A stretch of DNA of 64,000 nucleotides, taken from positions 1 through 64,000 of the forward strand of contig JANQXM010000039.1 of assembly GCA_030729385.1 (NCBI GenBank), written 5' to 3'. Positions 54,287 to 64,000 of the stretch are shown one piece after another (within the stretch, counting starts at the first letter, position 1; each line of letters opens with the position of its first letter). A model generated the notes under the pieces. The model was given only the letters and a program-made list of their open reading frames with translations. It searched no databases and was not told where the DNA came from. The translations under genes and the position numbers were made by a program. The DNA is from Opitutales bacterium (GTDB lineage: Bacteria; Verrucomicrobiota; Verrucomicrobiia; Opitutales; Coraliomargaritaceae).

Positions 54287-54943
54287 TTAACACATTTTGA
54301 GCACGTCCTCGACCAACTGGTTGATTCCGCTTTCGGCTTCGAGTATATTTTGGGCGAGCATGTAGGCTGGGGTGCTGACGATTTTTAGGTCTTGATCGAC
54401 GATTGTCGCGCCTACCAAGCAGTTCACATGCTTTGCTCCCTTGGCTTCTATTGCGGCTGCGGTGTCGGGATCGTTCCCGATCGTGACTTTGACTCCTTTA
54501 TTACCGAGTGCGCGTGCCGCCAGAACCGGTGCAATGCACATAAACCCTTGGGGGCGTTTGGCTTCGCAGACATGTTGTATGAGATTCACCGTGGTGGGGT
54601 CGGCATCGTAGGTAGCGCCGTCAAATGCGAAGGTGGATAAGTTTTTAGCGGCACCATAGCCACCAACATAGATAAAGGCATCGAAGTTCGAAACTGTAAT
54701 TTGATCGAGCGGCTGGATCTCGCCGCGGGCAATACGAGCGGCTTCCTGAAGCACATTACGGTCTTCGTCTTCCATGATTGTGCCGGTGCTATGGTCGATC
54801 ACATGTTTTTGTGTGATGTCGGGCGCCACGCATGTAATCTCGGCACCCGCGCGTGAGAGTGCGAGCAAGGTCAAGACAGCTTCGTGGATTTCGGAGCCAT
54901 CATAGACTCCGCAACCTGAAAGAATGACGGCTACTTTTTTCAT
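54287..54943 (-). CDS. elbB: Isoprenoid biosynthesis glyoxalase ElbB (DJ-1/PfpI family)
   Basis: KKVAVILSGCGVYDGSEIHEAVLTLLALSRAGAEITCVAPD; KRPQGFMCIAPVLAAR. Confidence 0.94.
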   Translation of the reverse strand: MKKVAVILSGCGVYDGSEIHEAVLTLLALSRAGAEITCVAPDITQKHVIDHSTGTIMEDEDRNVLQEAARIARGEIQPLDQITVSNFDAFIYVGGYGAAKNLSTFAFDGATYDADPTTVNLIQHVCEAKRPQGFMCIAPVLAARALGNKGVKVTIGNDPDTAAAIEAKGAKHVNCLVGATIVDQDLKIVSTPAYMLAQNILEAESGINQLVEDVLKMC

Positions 54944-55034
54944 GCCACTGATAGAGGGTGTTTTTGCAAAAGATGCAATATCCATGCACCGAAACGCCTA
55001 AAATGATGTTTCAGATCAAGGATTTGGCGGTGGA

Positions 55035-56066
55035 TTAGGCAATCAGGTAAAAGACCGCGATCGCGAGGGCGATGCGATACCATGCGAATAGCGCCAAACC
55101 GTGACGGCTGAGGTAACCGACGAGCCATTTGACGGCAAGAGTCGCCGATATGAATGCAACTAGGCAGCCTACGAGCACTGGACCAACCTGTAGGGCGGCG
55201 AGCATATTACCCCCGTCACTGACGAATTTGTAACCGGATGCCGCGCTCAAGGTGATTAATCCAAGTAAAAAGCTAAATTCCGCGGCTTTCGCGGGAGAAA
55301 GGCCGGCGATATAACCGCCGACGATGGTGGCCATCGAGCGGCTGGTTCCAGGCCACATCGCAAAACATTGAATGAAACCGATCATGACTGCCTTGCGTAT
55401 TGTCAAAGTGTCGAGCCCGAGATCATTATCTATGCTGCTGGTATTCAGGTTTTTGCGTTTTCGCCAACGTTCAACGACCAGCATGACGATGGCACCCACG
55501 ACTAAAGCGCCTGCGACTGCATGGATATTGTCGCCTAACTTGCTTTCAATCCAGTCATCGAGCAGGAGCCCTATAACTGCTGCGGGTAAAAATGCGGCGA
55601 TTAGATTGATTGCCAGTTTGAAGCCTTTTGGGTCGCGTCCGAGACATCCCATGATTAAGGCGAGTATTGTCTGCCAATATAAATAGATCACCGCCACAAT
55701 TGCGCCGGCTTGTATAACGATCGTGTAGGCGTAAGCAGCTTCGCCAATTGTATAGGGGCGAGGTAGGCCGTTGTCATCGGTCACCATGATAGGTCGACCC
55801 TCACTATCCAACATCGCCTGATCGCCATTCAGACCGAGAAAGGCATTGGCTAAAATTAAATGACCCGTCGAAGAAACGGGTAGGTATTCGGTGATGCCTT
55901 CGACCAACCCGAGTATGACGGCATCTGTATAGCTTAGGTTGGAGTCTTCTTGTGTTGTTTCGATTACTGTGGTCGGTGTGACGTCAGCATGGGCGAGCTG
56001 GGCTGTGCTGATACAGAGCGAAAAGATGCAACATAGTAAGTAGAGGTATAGACGAATACGTGACAT
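55035..56066 (-). CDS. uppP: Undecaprenyl-diphosphatase
   Basis: AVILGLVEGITEYLPVSSTGHLILA; FAMWPGTSRSMATIVGGYIAGLSPAKAAEFSFLL. Confidence 0.97.
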   Translation of the reverse strand: MSRIRLYLYLLCCIFSLCISTAQLAHADVTPTTVIETTQEDSNLSYTDAVILGLVEGITEYLPVSSTGHLILANAFLGLNGDQAMLDSEGRPIMVTDDNGLPRPYTIGEAAYAYTIVIQAGAIVAVIYLYWQTILALIMGCLGRDPKGFKLAINLIAAFLPAAVIGLLLDDWIESKLGDNIHAVAGALVVGAIVMLVVERWRKRKNLNTSSIDNDLGLDTLTIRKAVMIGFIQCFAMWPGTSRSMATIVGGYIAGLSPAKAAEFSFLLGLITLSAASGYKFVSDGGNMLAALQVGPVLVGCLVAFISATLAVKWLVGYLSRHGLALFAWYRIALAIAVFYLIA

Positions 56067-56209
56067 ATCGCTCGCACCTTAGTTAAGAGGATTTCAATTG
56101 AAAGGCGTAAAATACGTTCAGCATTATTAACGCTGAGCGGTGGATCTCACATTTTTCTTGTGGTTGGGGAGTGAAAGCTTTGGTTGTCATGGTTTTACAT
56201 TTAGGAATT

Positions 56210-57265
56210 ATGATGCATTCGCTTGATTCACTCACTCTCCGTCTGGGCCAAGGGCAAGATTTGCCCGCCGCAGATATCACACTCGCCGCTCAAGCGCTAG
56301 TGGAGGCTTCGGTGGACCCGGAGCTGAAAAAACAGTTTTTGTTAGCCTTGGCACAGAAGGGTGAAAGTTCGGCTGAAGTCGCTGGCTTCGCCGCTGCATT
56401 TAGAAATTATGCGATCAATCCGGGTGTTGAGGCATGGGCAGATCGGGCCATTGATGTTTGCGGCACTGGTGGGGATGGTTCTGGCACCTTTAATATTTCG
56501 ACAGCGGTTTCCTTCCTCGTCGCTGCTGCCGGTGTGCCGGTATTTAAACACGGCAACCGCTCGATCACTTCCAAATGTGGTAGTGCCGATTTGATGGAAG
56601 CATTGGGCATACGTCTTGATGCGCCGCACGAGATGTTGCGCGAGTCTTTGGAGCAGTTGAATTTTTGTTTCTTTTTTGCGCCTGCTTTTCATCCCGCGTT
56701 CAAGGAGATTATGCCGGTGCGCAAGGCTTTGGCCGCAGAGGGTAAACGCACGATTTTCAATTTACTGGGCCCATTGATCAATCCAGGTCGTCCAGCCTGC
56801 CAGTTGCTGGGGGTCTTTTCAAAAGATTGGGTGCAACCGCTGGCTGACGCATTGGGGGCACTTGAATTGAAGGCTGGCATGGTGGCTCACGGCACACCAC
56901 GCGAAGGCGCAGCGCTGGATGAGTTGAGCTGTGCCGGAACAAACTATGTTGCCGGTTTTGGTGCGCTTGCGAATATCGAGAATGCCGTCACTGCGAGCAC
57001 CGCAAATTTACCCAGTTGCGATTTTGATGAATTGGCTGGCGGCGATGTCGCCGCCAATTTACAAACGATGGAGGCACTGCTTTCCGGAGCGTCCGACGCT
57101 GTTCCAGCAGGCTTGAGAAATAGCGTGTTGCTTAATGCAGGGGCTGCGCTTTGGATTGCCGAGCAGACTAATGATATGGCTTCAGGAGTGAAGCAGGCAG
57201 AGCAGATCTTGAGTAGTGGTCAGGTTGCGCGCTGGTTGGATCAGGTGCGAGCCTTCTATGCATAA
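56210..57265 (+). CDS. trpD: Anthranilate phosphoribosyltransferase
   Basis: DVCGTGGDGSGTFNISTAVSFLVAAAGVPVFKHGNRSITSKCGSADLMEALG. Confidence 0.97.
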   Translation: MMHSLDSLTLRLGQGQDLPAADITLAAQALVEASVDPELKKQFLLALAQKGESSAEVAGFAAAFRNYAINPGVEAWADRAIDVCGTGGDGSGTFNISTAVSFLVAAAGVPVFKHGNRSITSKCGSADLMEALGIRLDAPHEMLRESLEQLNFCFFFAPAFHPAFKEIMPVRKALAAEGKRTIFNLLGPLINPGRPACQLLGVFSKDWVQPLADALGALELKAGMVAHGTPREGAALDELSCAGTNYVAGFGALANIENAVTASTANLPSCDFDELAGGDVAANLQTMEALLSGASDAVPAGLRNSVLLNAGAALWIAEQTNDMASGVKQAEQILSSGQVARWLDQVRAFYA

Positions 57266-57287
57266 TTAAAATTTATCACTGATTATT

Positions 57288-58640
57288 ATGGGCAAATATT
57301 TTGGAACAGACGGTATACGTGGTAAATTTGGTGGAGAATTCATCAACCCGGATTTCGCGTATCGAGTGGGTTCAGCTTTGGGCTGTTTTCTAGCTCAGAA
57401 AAATTCTAGTGCGGGTTATAATGTGATCATCGGACGGGACACTCGTATTAGTGGATCTGAGATTTGTGATGCTTTAACACGAGGGTTGAATGCACATGGC
57501 GTCTTTGTTCATGATACGGGTATCGTGCCCACACCTGCGGTTGCGCAATCGGTGATTGAGCAACACGCTGACTTAGGTATTACGATTACAGCTTCGCATA
57601 ACCCCGCTTCTGATAACGGAATTAAGCTTTTCAATTCTAAGGGGCATAAGTATGACGATGCGGTGGAGGCTCAGATCGAAGCGTTGATCGATGCGGAGCC
57701 AAATCCTCCAAAGGAATTGCCGCTGCCGAAATCGTATCCATTGGATGGTGCTTCGTTTTATATCAATTATCTACGTTCGCTGATGGATCAGAACTGTATG
57801 CGTAGTTGGAGCATCGTATTGGACACGGCGAATGGAGCCACCTGCGAGACTTCGCCATCGGTCTTTAAGCGATGGGGCGCGACTCTACATCTGATCGGAG
57901 ACAATCCAGATGGTGAGAATATTAATTCCGGTGTAGGTAGTGAGTATCCTGTGGCATTGGGCGAATCAGTCCGTTCGCATGGTGCCAATATTGGTATTGC
58001 CCATGATGGCGACGGTGATCGTCTAGTTGTTTGCGACGAGAAGGGGGATGTCGTTGATGGAGATGTTTTACTCGGAATTTTTGGCTTACATGCGCTGCGT
58101 TCCGGTGCGCTGAAGCAGAATACTTTAGTGGCTACGATCCAGAGTAATTTGGGTTTGGATGACGCGATCCGCCAAGCAGGCGGGAAGGTCGAGCGTGTAG
58201 ATATTGGTGACCGAAATGTTGCCAGTAAAATGCGTGAGATCGGTTCGAATATCGGCGGCGAAAATTCGGGGCATATTATATTTTCTGATTTTGCTAGCAC
58301 GGGAGATGGGCTGTTGGCTGCCGTCAAGTTGATCGACTTGATGTGTAAAACTCACAAAACGCTCTCAGAGTTGACTCAAGAGATCACCTTATTCCCTCAA
58401 AAGACCCTTAACTTGAAGGTAGAAGAGAAGCTGCCATTGGAATCACTGCCTCAGCTGACAGCGGCGATTGAGCAGGTGGAGTCTGCATTCGGTGAAGAGG
58501 GGCGAGTGCTTGTCCGTTATTCCGGGACTGAGCCCAAGTTGCGTCTGTTGGTGGAAGGAAAGATCGAAAAAGATGTTCTGGAGGCACTTGCCCAGATTGA
58601 AAAAGCGGTTCGTCAGGATCTGACCGTAATTGATGATTGA
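57288..58640 (+). CDS. glmM: Phosphoglucosamine mutase
   Basis: MGKYFGTDGIRGKFGGEFINPDFAYRVG; TASHNPASDNGIKLF; HDGDGDRLVVCDEKG; VRYSGTEPKLRLLVEG. Confidence 0.97.
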   Translation: MGKYFGTDGIRGKFGGEFINPDFAYRVGSALGCFLAQKNSSAGYNVIIGRDTRISGSEICDALTRGLNAHGVFVHDTGIVPTPAVAQSVIEQHADLGITITASHNPASDNGIKLFNSKGHKYDDAVEAQIEALIDAEPNPPKELPLPKSYPLDGASFYINYLRSLMDQNCMRSWSIVLDTANGATCETSPSVFKRWGATLHLIGDNPDGENINSGVGSEYPVALGESVRSHGANIGIAHDGDGDRLVVCDEKGDVVDGDVLLGIFGLHALRSGALKQNTLVATIQSNLGLDDAIRQAGGKVERVDIGDRNVASKMREIGSNIGGENSGHIIFSDFASTGDGLLAAVKLIDLMCKTHKTLSELTQEITLFPQKTLNLKVEEKLPLESLPQLTAAIEQVESAFGEEGRVLVRYSGTEPKLRLLVEGKIEKDVLEALAQIEKAVRQDLTVIDD

Positions 58641-58694
58641 CCGATCAGCCTTCATTCAGCACCAATAGAGTCTTATCCCCTTTTATTTTTTATT

Positions 58695-60101
58695 ATGGAA
58701 GAAGTTGCCTTACAAGACCTCGATACTCGGCTCCAAAAGCAGATTGAAAATGCTCGCAAAGCCATCGACAAAAACCCGACATACGCGATTGATATTCTGA
58801 TCAATATCGTGGGTCGTAACCCTAATTGCCTAGATGCGCGCAAGTTTTTGCGTCAAGCGCAGCAGCGATCGAAACAAGGTAAGTCGAAGGGCTTAGGTAA
58901 ATTTATCACCAAGATGACGAGCATCCCATTCTCTATGGGAGGCGACTCGAAGGTGAAAAAAGATCCCGCGAAAGCGATGGAGTCTGCCGAGCAAATGTTG
59001 GGCGCCGACCCATACAATCCTGTAGCCCACCGACTCCTTGGAGCTGCTGCAGAAGCAATGGAATTGAGTGAAACTGCTGCTTTTGCCTATGAGGAATTGC
59101 GCAAGATCGAACCGGACAATTCAGAAAATGTGAAGGCACTGATGCGTGCCTACATTACTTTAGGTAAAAGTGATGAAGCCATCCGTATTGGTGATGCCGC
59201 TTATAAAAAGAACCCAGCTGACGACGAGATCCAAGGTCTCATCAAAAAAGCATCCGTTGAACAATCGATCAACAAGGGGAAGTGGGAAGATGATAAGGGC
59301 TTCCGCGATAAACTTAAGGACGAAGAAGAAGCCAACAAGCTTGAGCAAGCTGGCCGTGCGAAGACTGGCGATGCTGGTTTACGTTCAATGATTAGTGAAG
59401 TGCTTGAAGCGGTTGCTGATCAGCCAGACAACATGAACCATTATCGTGACCTTGCGAGTTACTACCGCAAGTTAAAGGAATTCGATAATGCACTCCTGTG
59501 GGTTGGTAAAGCTCGTCAATTGGATGCGGGTCGTGCCGACGTGAATTTGGAGCGTCTCACTGTATCACTCACACGTGAGAAAATGTCCACAGCCATCGAA
59601 GTCGTGCAGGCCACACTTGAGGCTGATCCCGAAAACGCTGCAGCTAAAGCAGAACTTGAAAAGCTTCAAACTGAGGAGCACGCTTTCCGTCGCGAGCAAT
59701 CCGAGAGCTTGGTTCAACGTTATCCGAATGAGTTTGGCTATCGTTTTGAACTCGGTGAACTATACTTCGAGGATGGTGAAATCGATAAGGCGATTAAGGA
59801 ACTTCAGTTGGCTCTGCGTAGCCCCAAGGTTCGTGTCAGTGCTTTGATTCTTCTTGGTAAAGCGTATCAACAGAAAAACTTCTTCGACCTCGCTGCGGAG
59901 CAACTCACTATTGCGAAGTCTGAAATTCCAGGCATGACCGACCAGAAGAAGGACGTCCTTTACTCACTCGGCACCTCATACGAGCAGCAGGGTGATATGG
60001 ATAAAGCCATGGCTGAATTCAAGGCCCTCTATGGAGCGGATATCAGCTATCGTGACGTCGCGCAAAAAATCGACGACTTCTACTCCAAGAAGAACGGTTA
60101 A
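58695..60101 (+). CDS. TPR-repeat protein
   Basis: Multiple TPR-like motifs, no signal peptide. Confidence 0.8.
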   Translation: MEEVALQDLDTRLQKQIENARKAIDKNPTYAIDILINIVGRNPNCLDARKFLRQAQQRSKQGKSKGLGKFITKMTSIPFSMGGDSKVKKDPAKAMESAEQMLGADPYNPVAHRLLGAAAEAMELSETAAFAYEELRKIEPDNSENVKALMRAYITLGKSDEAIRIGDAAYKKNPADDEIQGLIKKASVEQSINKGKWEDDKGFRDKLKDEEEANKLEQAGRAKTGDAGLRSMISEVLEAVADQPDNMNHYRDLASYYRKLKEFDNALLWVGKARQLDAGRADVNLERLTVSLTREKMSTAIEVVQATLEADPENAAAKAELEKLQTEEHAFRREQSESLVQRYPNEFGYRFELGELYFEDGEIDKAIKELQLALRSPKVRVSALILLGKAYQQKNFFDLAAEQLTIAKSEIPGMTDQKKDVLYSLGTSYEQQGDMDKAMAEFKALYGADISYRDVAQKIDDFYSKKNG

Positions 60102-60124
60102 GTTTTTTCAGATTATTATTTCTC

Positions 60125-60157
60125 AAAAGCACAGGTCATGCGACCTGTGCTTTTTTG
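60125..60157 (+). terminator. Intrinsic terminator
   Basis: aaaagcacaggtcatgcgacctgtgcttttttg. Confidence 0.88.
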
Positions 60158-60276
60158 TTTTAAGGTTATCGTCTAGCTGTCTCGATCAAGAGATCAGGGT
60201 TTCTAGCGCCATTTTACGCTCACTTATCGAATTCCGCTTGCAACTAACCTGAACTCGCCTAACTCATACAGGAAGT

Positions 60277-61530
60277 ATGAAAATCGTTCTCGCTTACTCT
60301 GGAGGTTTAGACACTTCCGTCCTCGTTAGCTGGCTCAAGGAGCATTATTCCGCTGAGATTATTACCTACGCCGCCGATGTCGGTCAGGAGGAAGAACTCG
60401 ACGGTCTTGCCGAAAAAGCCAAAGCCACTGGTGCTTCCGCGCACTACACACTCGATCTAGTCGACGAGTTTGCTCGTGACTTCATCTACCCGATGATGCG
60501 CGCCAACGCGATCTACGAGGGGCAGTATTTCCTCGGCACTTCGATTGCGCGTCCGCTCATCGGTAAAGCTCACGTTGAAATCGCCGAAAAAGAAGGCGCA
60601 GACGCTGTCGCACACGGCGCAACTGGCAAGGGCAACGACCAAGTTCGTTTCGAGTTGGCCTACGCAGCGCTGGCACCACAGCTTCAGATCATTTCCCCTT
60701 GGCGGATGAAGGAGTTCCGCAAGGCGTTCCCTGGTCGCACGGAAATGATTAATTACTGCCGTGAGCATAACATCGACGTTGAAGCCAGTGCTTCGAAGCC
60801 ATACTCGATGGACCGCAACTTACTCCACATTTCTTACGAAGCAGGTATCTTAGAGGATCCTTGGTTCGATCCGACTACTGAGGACAACAAAGGCATGTAT
60901 AAGCTCACAGTTGACCCTCAGGACGCACCTGATGAGGCACAATACATCGAGCTCGATTTCGAGCAGGGTGACTGTGTAGCTGTAGACGGTGTAGCGATGA
61001 TACCCTCACAAGTGATGAAGCATCTCAACAAGATCGCTGGTAAGCATGGTATTGGCCGAGTCGATATTATCGAGAATCGTTTCGTTGGCATGAAGAGCCG
61101 CGGCGTCTATGAGACACCGGGCGGCACCATCCTTATGCAAGGACACCGCAACATGGAGTCGCTTACAATGGACCGCGAGCTCATGCACTTGCGTGATAGC
61201 TTGATCCCACGCTACGCACAGCTTGTCTACAACGGTTTCTGGTATGCGCCAGAGCGTGAGGCGCTACAGGCATTTATCGACGATTCACAGAAGACAGTCA
61301 CCGGCACCGTGCGCTTGAAGCTATACAAGGGCAACGTCACCACAGTTGGGCGTAAGTCTCCACTTTCGCTTTATGATGAAAATATCGCTTCCATGGAAGG
61401 CGTCGATAGTGATTACAATCCAGACGATGCCAGCGGTTTCATCCGCCTCAACGCGCTTCGCCTCCGTCGTCGTGCCATTGCTCAAGGTGGCCCAGAAATC
61501 GCCTCTGAGAGCAAAGTAAAGCGCAGCTAA
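60277..61530 (+). CDS. argG: Argininosuccinate synthase
   Basis: [60 protein letters not shown]. Confidence 0.98.
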   Translation: MKIVLAYSGGLDTSVLVSWLKEHYSAEIITYAADVGQEEELDGLAEKAKATGASAHYTLDLVDEFARDFIYPMMRANAIYEGQYFLGTSIARPLIGKAHVEIAEKEGADAVAHGATGKGNDQVRFELAYAALAPQLQIISPWRMKEFRKAFPGRTEMINYCREHNIDVEASASKPYSMDRNLLHISYEAGILEDPWFDPTTEDNKGMYKLTVDPQDAPDEAQYIELDFEQGDCVAVDGVAMIPSQVMKHLNKIAGKHGIGRVDIIENRFVGMKSRGVYETPGGTILMQGHRNMESLTMDRELMHLRDSLIPRYAQLVYNGFWYAPEREALQAFIDDSQKTVTGTVRLKLYKGNVTTVGRKSPLSLYDENIASMEGVDSDYNPDDASGFIRLNALRLRRRAIAQGGPEIASESKVKRS

Positions 61531-61550
61531 GCACTGTTCAGCTAATTTTC

Positions 61551-61587
61551 AAAAGCCCTGCCGGTTAATAACCAGCAGGGCTTTTTA
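61551..61587 (+). terminator. Intrinsic terminator after argG
   Basis: aaaagccctgc-cggttaataacca-gcagggcttttta. Confidence 0.88.
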
Positions 61588-61628
61588 GTTAAGAAAGTGA
61601 ATAGGCATTTAGCAGGAGCCGGTATGCA

Positions 61629-61663
61629 CAAAAAACGGCGAGGAGATAGACTCCACGCCGTTT
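61629..61663 (-). terminator. Intrinsic terminator after efp
   Basis: Minus strand AACGGCGTGGAG-TCTAT-CTCCTCGCCGTTTTTTG. Confidence 0.88.
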
Positions 61664-61688
61664 AGAAATGTTGATTTGTATGCGCTCT

Positions 61689-62246
61689 TTATGCGCGACC
61701 CATGTAGGAGCGGTCGGCAGTGCTGACTTTGAGCACATCGCCTTCTTTGATGAAGAGGGGCACCTGAATGGTGAGACCCGTCTCTAGAGTGGCTGGCTTT
61801 TGCACGTTACTGGCGGTGTCGCCTTTCACGCCTTCAGCGGACTCAATTACTTTCATCTCGATGGAAGCGGGGAGGTCGATTGAGATCGGTTTATCGTTCA
61901 CGTGGAGGATGCTGTAAACCTGCGTCTCAACGAGGAAATCCTTGGCATCTTCAACGAGTGCTTCGTCGAGGATGATGTCTTCAAAGGTTTCAGGCTCCAT
62001 GAAGTGATACTCGTTGCCATCGACGTAGCTGAACTCGAGCTTCACCATGTCGGTGTGCATGATCTCAACGGAGTCCGTGGTGCGGATCTTGGTGTTGGTG
62101 CTGGCGCCGGAACCTAGATTGCGCATCGTAACTTGCATGAAGCCGGCCTGGCGACCTTGTGTGCGGTGCTGCACGTCGAGCACGAGGTGCGGTGAACCTT
62201 GATAGTTGAGGACCTTGCCTTTGCGGACTTCTGTGGGTGATGCCAT
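61689..62246 (-). CDS. efp: Elongation factor P (Arg at tip position 32)
   Basis: KGKVLNYQGSPHLVLDVQHRTQGRQAGFMQVTMRNL; FSYVDGNEYHFMEPETFE; KPATLETGLTIQVPLFIKEGD. Confidence 0.94.
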   Translation of the reverse strand: MASPTEVRKGKVLNYQGSPHLVLDVQHRTQGRQAGFMQVTMRNLGSGASTNTKIRTTDSVEIMHTDMVKLEFSYVDGNEYHFMEPETFEDIILDEALVEDAKDFLVETQVYSILHVNDKPISIDLPASIEMKVIESAEGVKGDTASNVQKPATLETGLTIQVPLFIKEGDVLKVSTADRSYMGRA

Positions 62247-62357
62247 TGTTGTGTGTATGAATTAGAGGTTAAAAAGCTGTTCGATTTGTCAGTGTGTTGA
62301 AGGACTGTCAAGCTTGGCTGTTTTGGGAAGGCTTTTGTCTGCTGTGAAGTTGACTAC

Positions 62358-64000
62358 ATGATTGTCATTAGCGCTAAATCGGCTTTCGTTGGTGGCGTGG
62401 CTGATACCTCTACGATAACTTTTGATGCACTGGCATGTTCGACCGTAAACTCGGCTTGGGGTGCTTTGACGATGGAAGTCCTCACTCGTTTGGGAGTGGA
62501 GACAGTCGTGGTTTCACCAGGGTCGCGGTCAACACCGCTGACTGTGGCGGCGGCTCGCAATGCCAAGCTTGAGGCGATTCCTGTTTTGGATGAGCGCTCG
62601 GCAGGTTTCTTTGCGCTAGGTATCGCCAAGCGCACGCGCAAGCCAGTTGCTCTTGTGTGCACCTCTGGTTCAGCGGCGGCGAATTACTTTCCAGCTGTGG
62701 TGGAAGCTTCGATGAGCGGCACGCCGCTGTTGATTTTAACGGCTGATCGCCCACCGGAGCTGCGAGACTGTTCGTCTGGGCAGACGATTGATCAGTTTAA
62801 ACTCTATGGCGATTACGCACGGGCGTTTTTTGAAGTCGCGATTCCGGAAGTGCGGCCTGAGATGTTGGCATATTTACGGCAGACGCTCGTGCATGCGGTG
62901 AACCGTGCGCAGCATGATAATCCGGGGCCCGTGCAATTAAACTTTCCATTCCGTGATCCTTTGGCACCGGTTGCAGGTGCTGAGGTGGTCGAGGCTGCAA
63001 CGCTTGAGGCGGCTGCATCGGTCATTACCCGCCCATGTGAATCGGTGGCTTGTGGTGCTAGTTTCGATGCGGTGGCGATTGAGCGACTTGCCAGCCATGA
63101 ACGTGGTTTGATCGTGGTCGGTGGTATCAATCCGCGAGATGGGGATGAGTCCTTTGCCGATGCGGTGGCGATGCTATCGCAAAAGCTGGGTTGGCCGGTA
63201 TTCAGCGATGTGATCAATCCATTGCGTGGGCATGCGGGAGAGAACCCCGCGTTGGTGGCTCACTATGATGCGTTTTTGCGACGCCCCGACGCGGTGGCTT
63301 CAATGCAACCGACGGCGATCCTACAAATGGGTGCCTTGCCCACAAGTAAAGTGCTGCGTGCTTGGTTGAGTGATTTAGATGCGGTTTCGTTTTTGGTTTT
63401 GGATCGTCCTGTTAATTCTGACCCATTGCATCGTGTGGCGACTGTCTTGCGCGGAGAAGCACACACTTTGGCCGAGCTGTTGCCGCATCAACGAGTAGAT
63501 CCTGATTGGATCCCTAATTGGGCGCAGTTGGAACGCGAACAAGCTGCAATCATCGATGCTCGCCTTGAGGCTGAGGAGCGTATGTTTGAGGGTAAAGCGG
63601 CTTGGTTGCTCTCGCGGCATATTCCGGTAGGGACCTCTGTATTCCTCGCGAGTAGCATGAGCGTGCGCTATGCAGAGTATTTCTGGTGTGCGGGTAATCG
63701 TGCCTGTTCTGTTTTTGCCAATCGCGGAGCCAATGGCATTGATGGCACTTTAGGCACCGCAATGGGCGTGGCGCATGGTGGTGAACCTGCTGTGTTACTG
63801 ACTGGTGACTTGGCATTCTTGCACGATAGCAATGCGCTTTTAGCGGCTCGTGAATTGAAGGGCAGCTTGACTGTTGTCCTCATCAATAACAATGGCGGCG
63901 GTATTTTTGAGCATCTGCCAATTGCATCGATGGAGCCACCCTTTGAGGCCTATTTTGCGACGCCGCAGACGGTGAATCTTGAAACGCTATGTCAGGCGCA
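62358..64000 (+). CDS. menD: 2-succinyl-5-enolpyruvyl-6-hydroxy-3-cyclohexene-1-carboxylate synthase, truncated by window end
   Basis: Manual translation from ATG 62358: ...VVVSPGSRSTPLTVAAARNAKLEAIPVLDERSAGFFALGIAKRTRKPVALVCTSGSAAANYFPAVVEASMSGTPLLILTADRPPELRDCSSGQTIDQFKLYG; absent from the ORF track because it is open at the edge. Confidence 0.95.
   Translation, partial: MIVISAKSAFVGGVADTSTITFDALACSTVNSAWGALTMEVLTRLGVETVVVSPGSRSTPLTVAAARNAKLEAIPVLDERSAGFFALGIAKRTRKPVALVCTSGSAAANYFPAVVEASMSGTPLLILTADRPPELRDCSSGQTIDQFKLYGDYARAFFEVAIPEVRPEMLAYLRQTLVHAVNRAQHDNPGPVQLNFPFRDPLAPVAGAEVVEAATLEAAASVITRPCESVACGASFDAVAIERLASHERGLIVVGGINPRDGDESFADAVAMLSQKLGWPVFSDVINPLRGHAGENPALVAHYDAFLRRPDAVASMQPTAILQMGALPTSKVLRAWLSDLDAVSFLVLDRPVNSDPLHRVATVLRGEAHTLAELLPHQRVDPDWIPNWAQLEREQAAIIDARLEAEERMFEGKAAWLLSRHIPVGTSVFLASSMSVRYAEYFWCAGNRACSVFANRGANGIDGTLGTAMGVAHGGEPAVLLTGDLAFLHDSNALLAARELKGSLTVVLINNNGGGIFEHLPIASMEPPFEAYFATPQTVNLETLCQA

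Noticed and set aside
57288-58640. glmM as part of a c-di-AMP operon
   Set aside because: The DAC-domain gene is about 42 kb away and glmM neighbours here are trpD and a TPR gene, so no linkage is claimed

Overview
The window is a gene-dense, chromosome-like bacterial segment. Gene content and style (DnaG/RpoD macromolecular-synthesis pair, LPS genes, K/A-rich RpoD tail) suggest a Verrucomicrobiota/Opitutae-like organism; that placement is inference. I annotated about 60 protein genes, two of them truncated by the window edges (argJ at the left, menD at the right). There is one tRNA-Glu(UUC) and several convincing intrinsic terminators. I found no rRNA, CRISPR array, prophage or complete IS element. 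Most of the window is housekeeping: argC/argJ/argG, rplM-rpsI, rpoZ, smpB, thrB, dnaG-rpoD, trpA, trpD, gyrA/gyrB, a second GyrB/ParE-like gene, accA, topB, waaA, queG, purC, tkt, hisI, lptE-like, bamD, fabH-plsX-rpmF, uppP, glmM and efp. The most interesting item is a three-part protein at 14189..15547: a PTS EIIA domain with its phosphorylatable His, a middle pyruvate-kinase-C-like region, and a DacZ-like diadenylate cyclase domain. It is a candidate phosphotransfer-controlled c-di-AMP synthase. Other points of interest are a DnaG that has lost three of four zinc ligands, a histone-H1-like tail on RpoD, an EF-P with Arg at position 32, a cassette of a winged-helix/TM protein with two SPFH proteins (plus a nearby PagL-like deacylase), and small MITE/REP-like repeats including one copy with a 23-bp nested insertion. 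All calls were made by eye from motifs and the supplied ORF translations; no database search was run.
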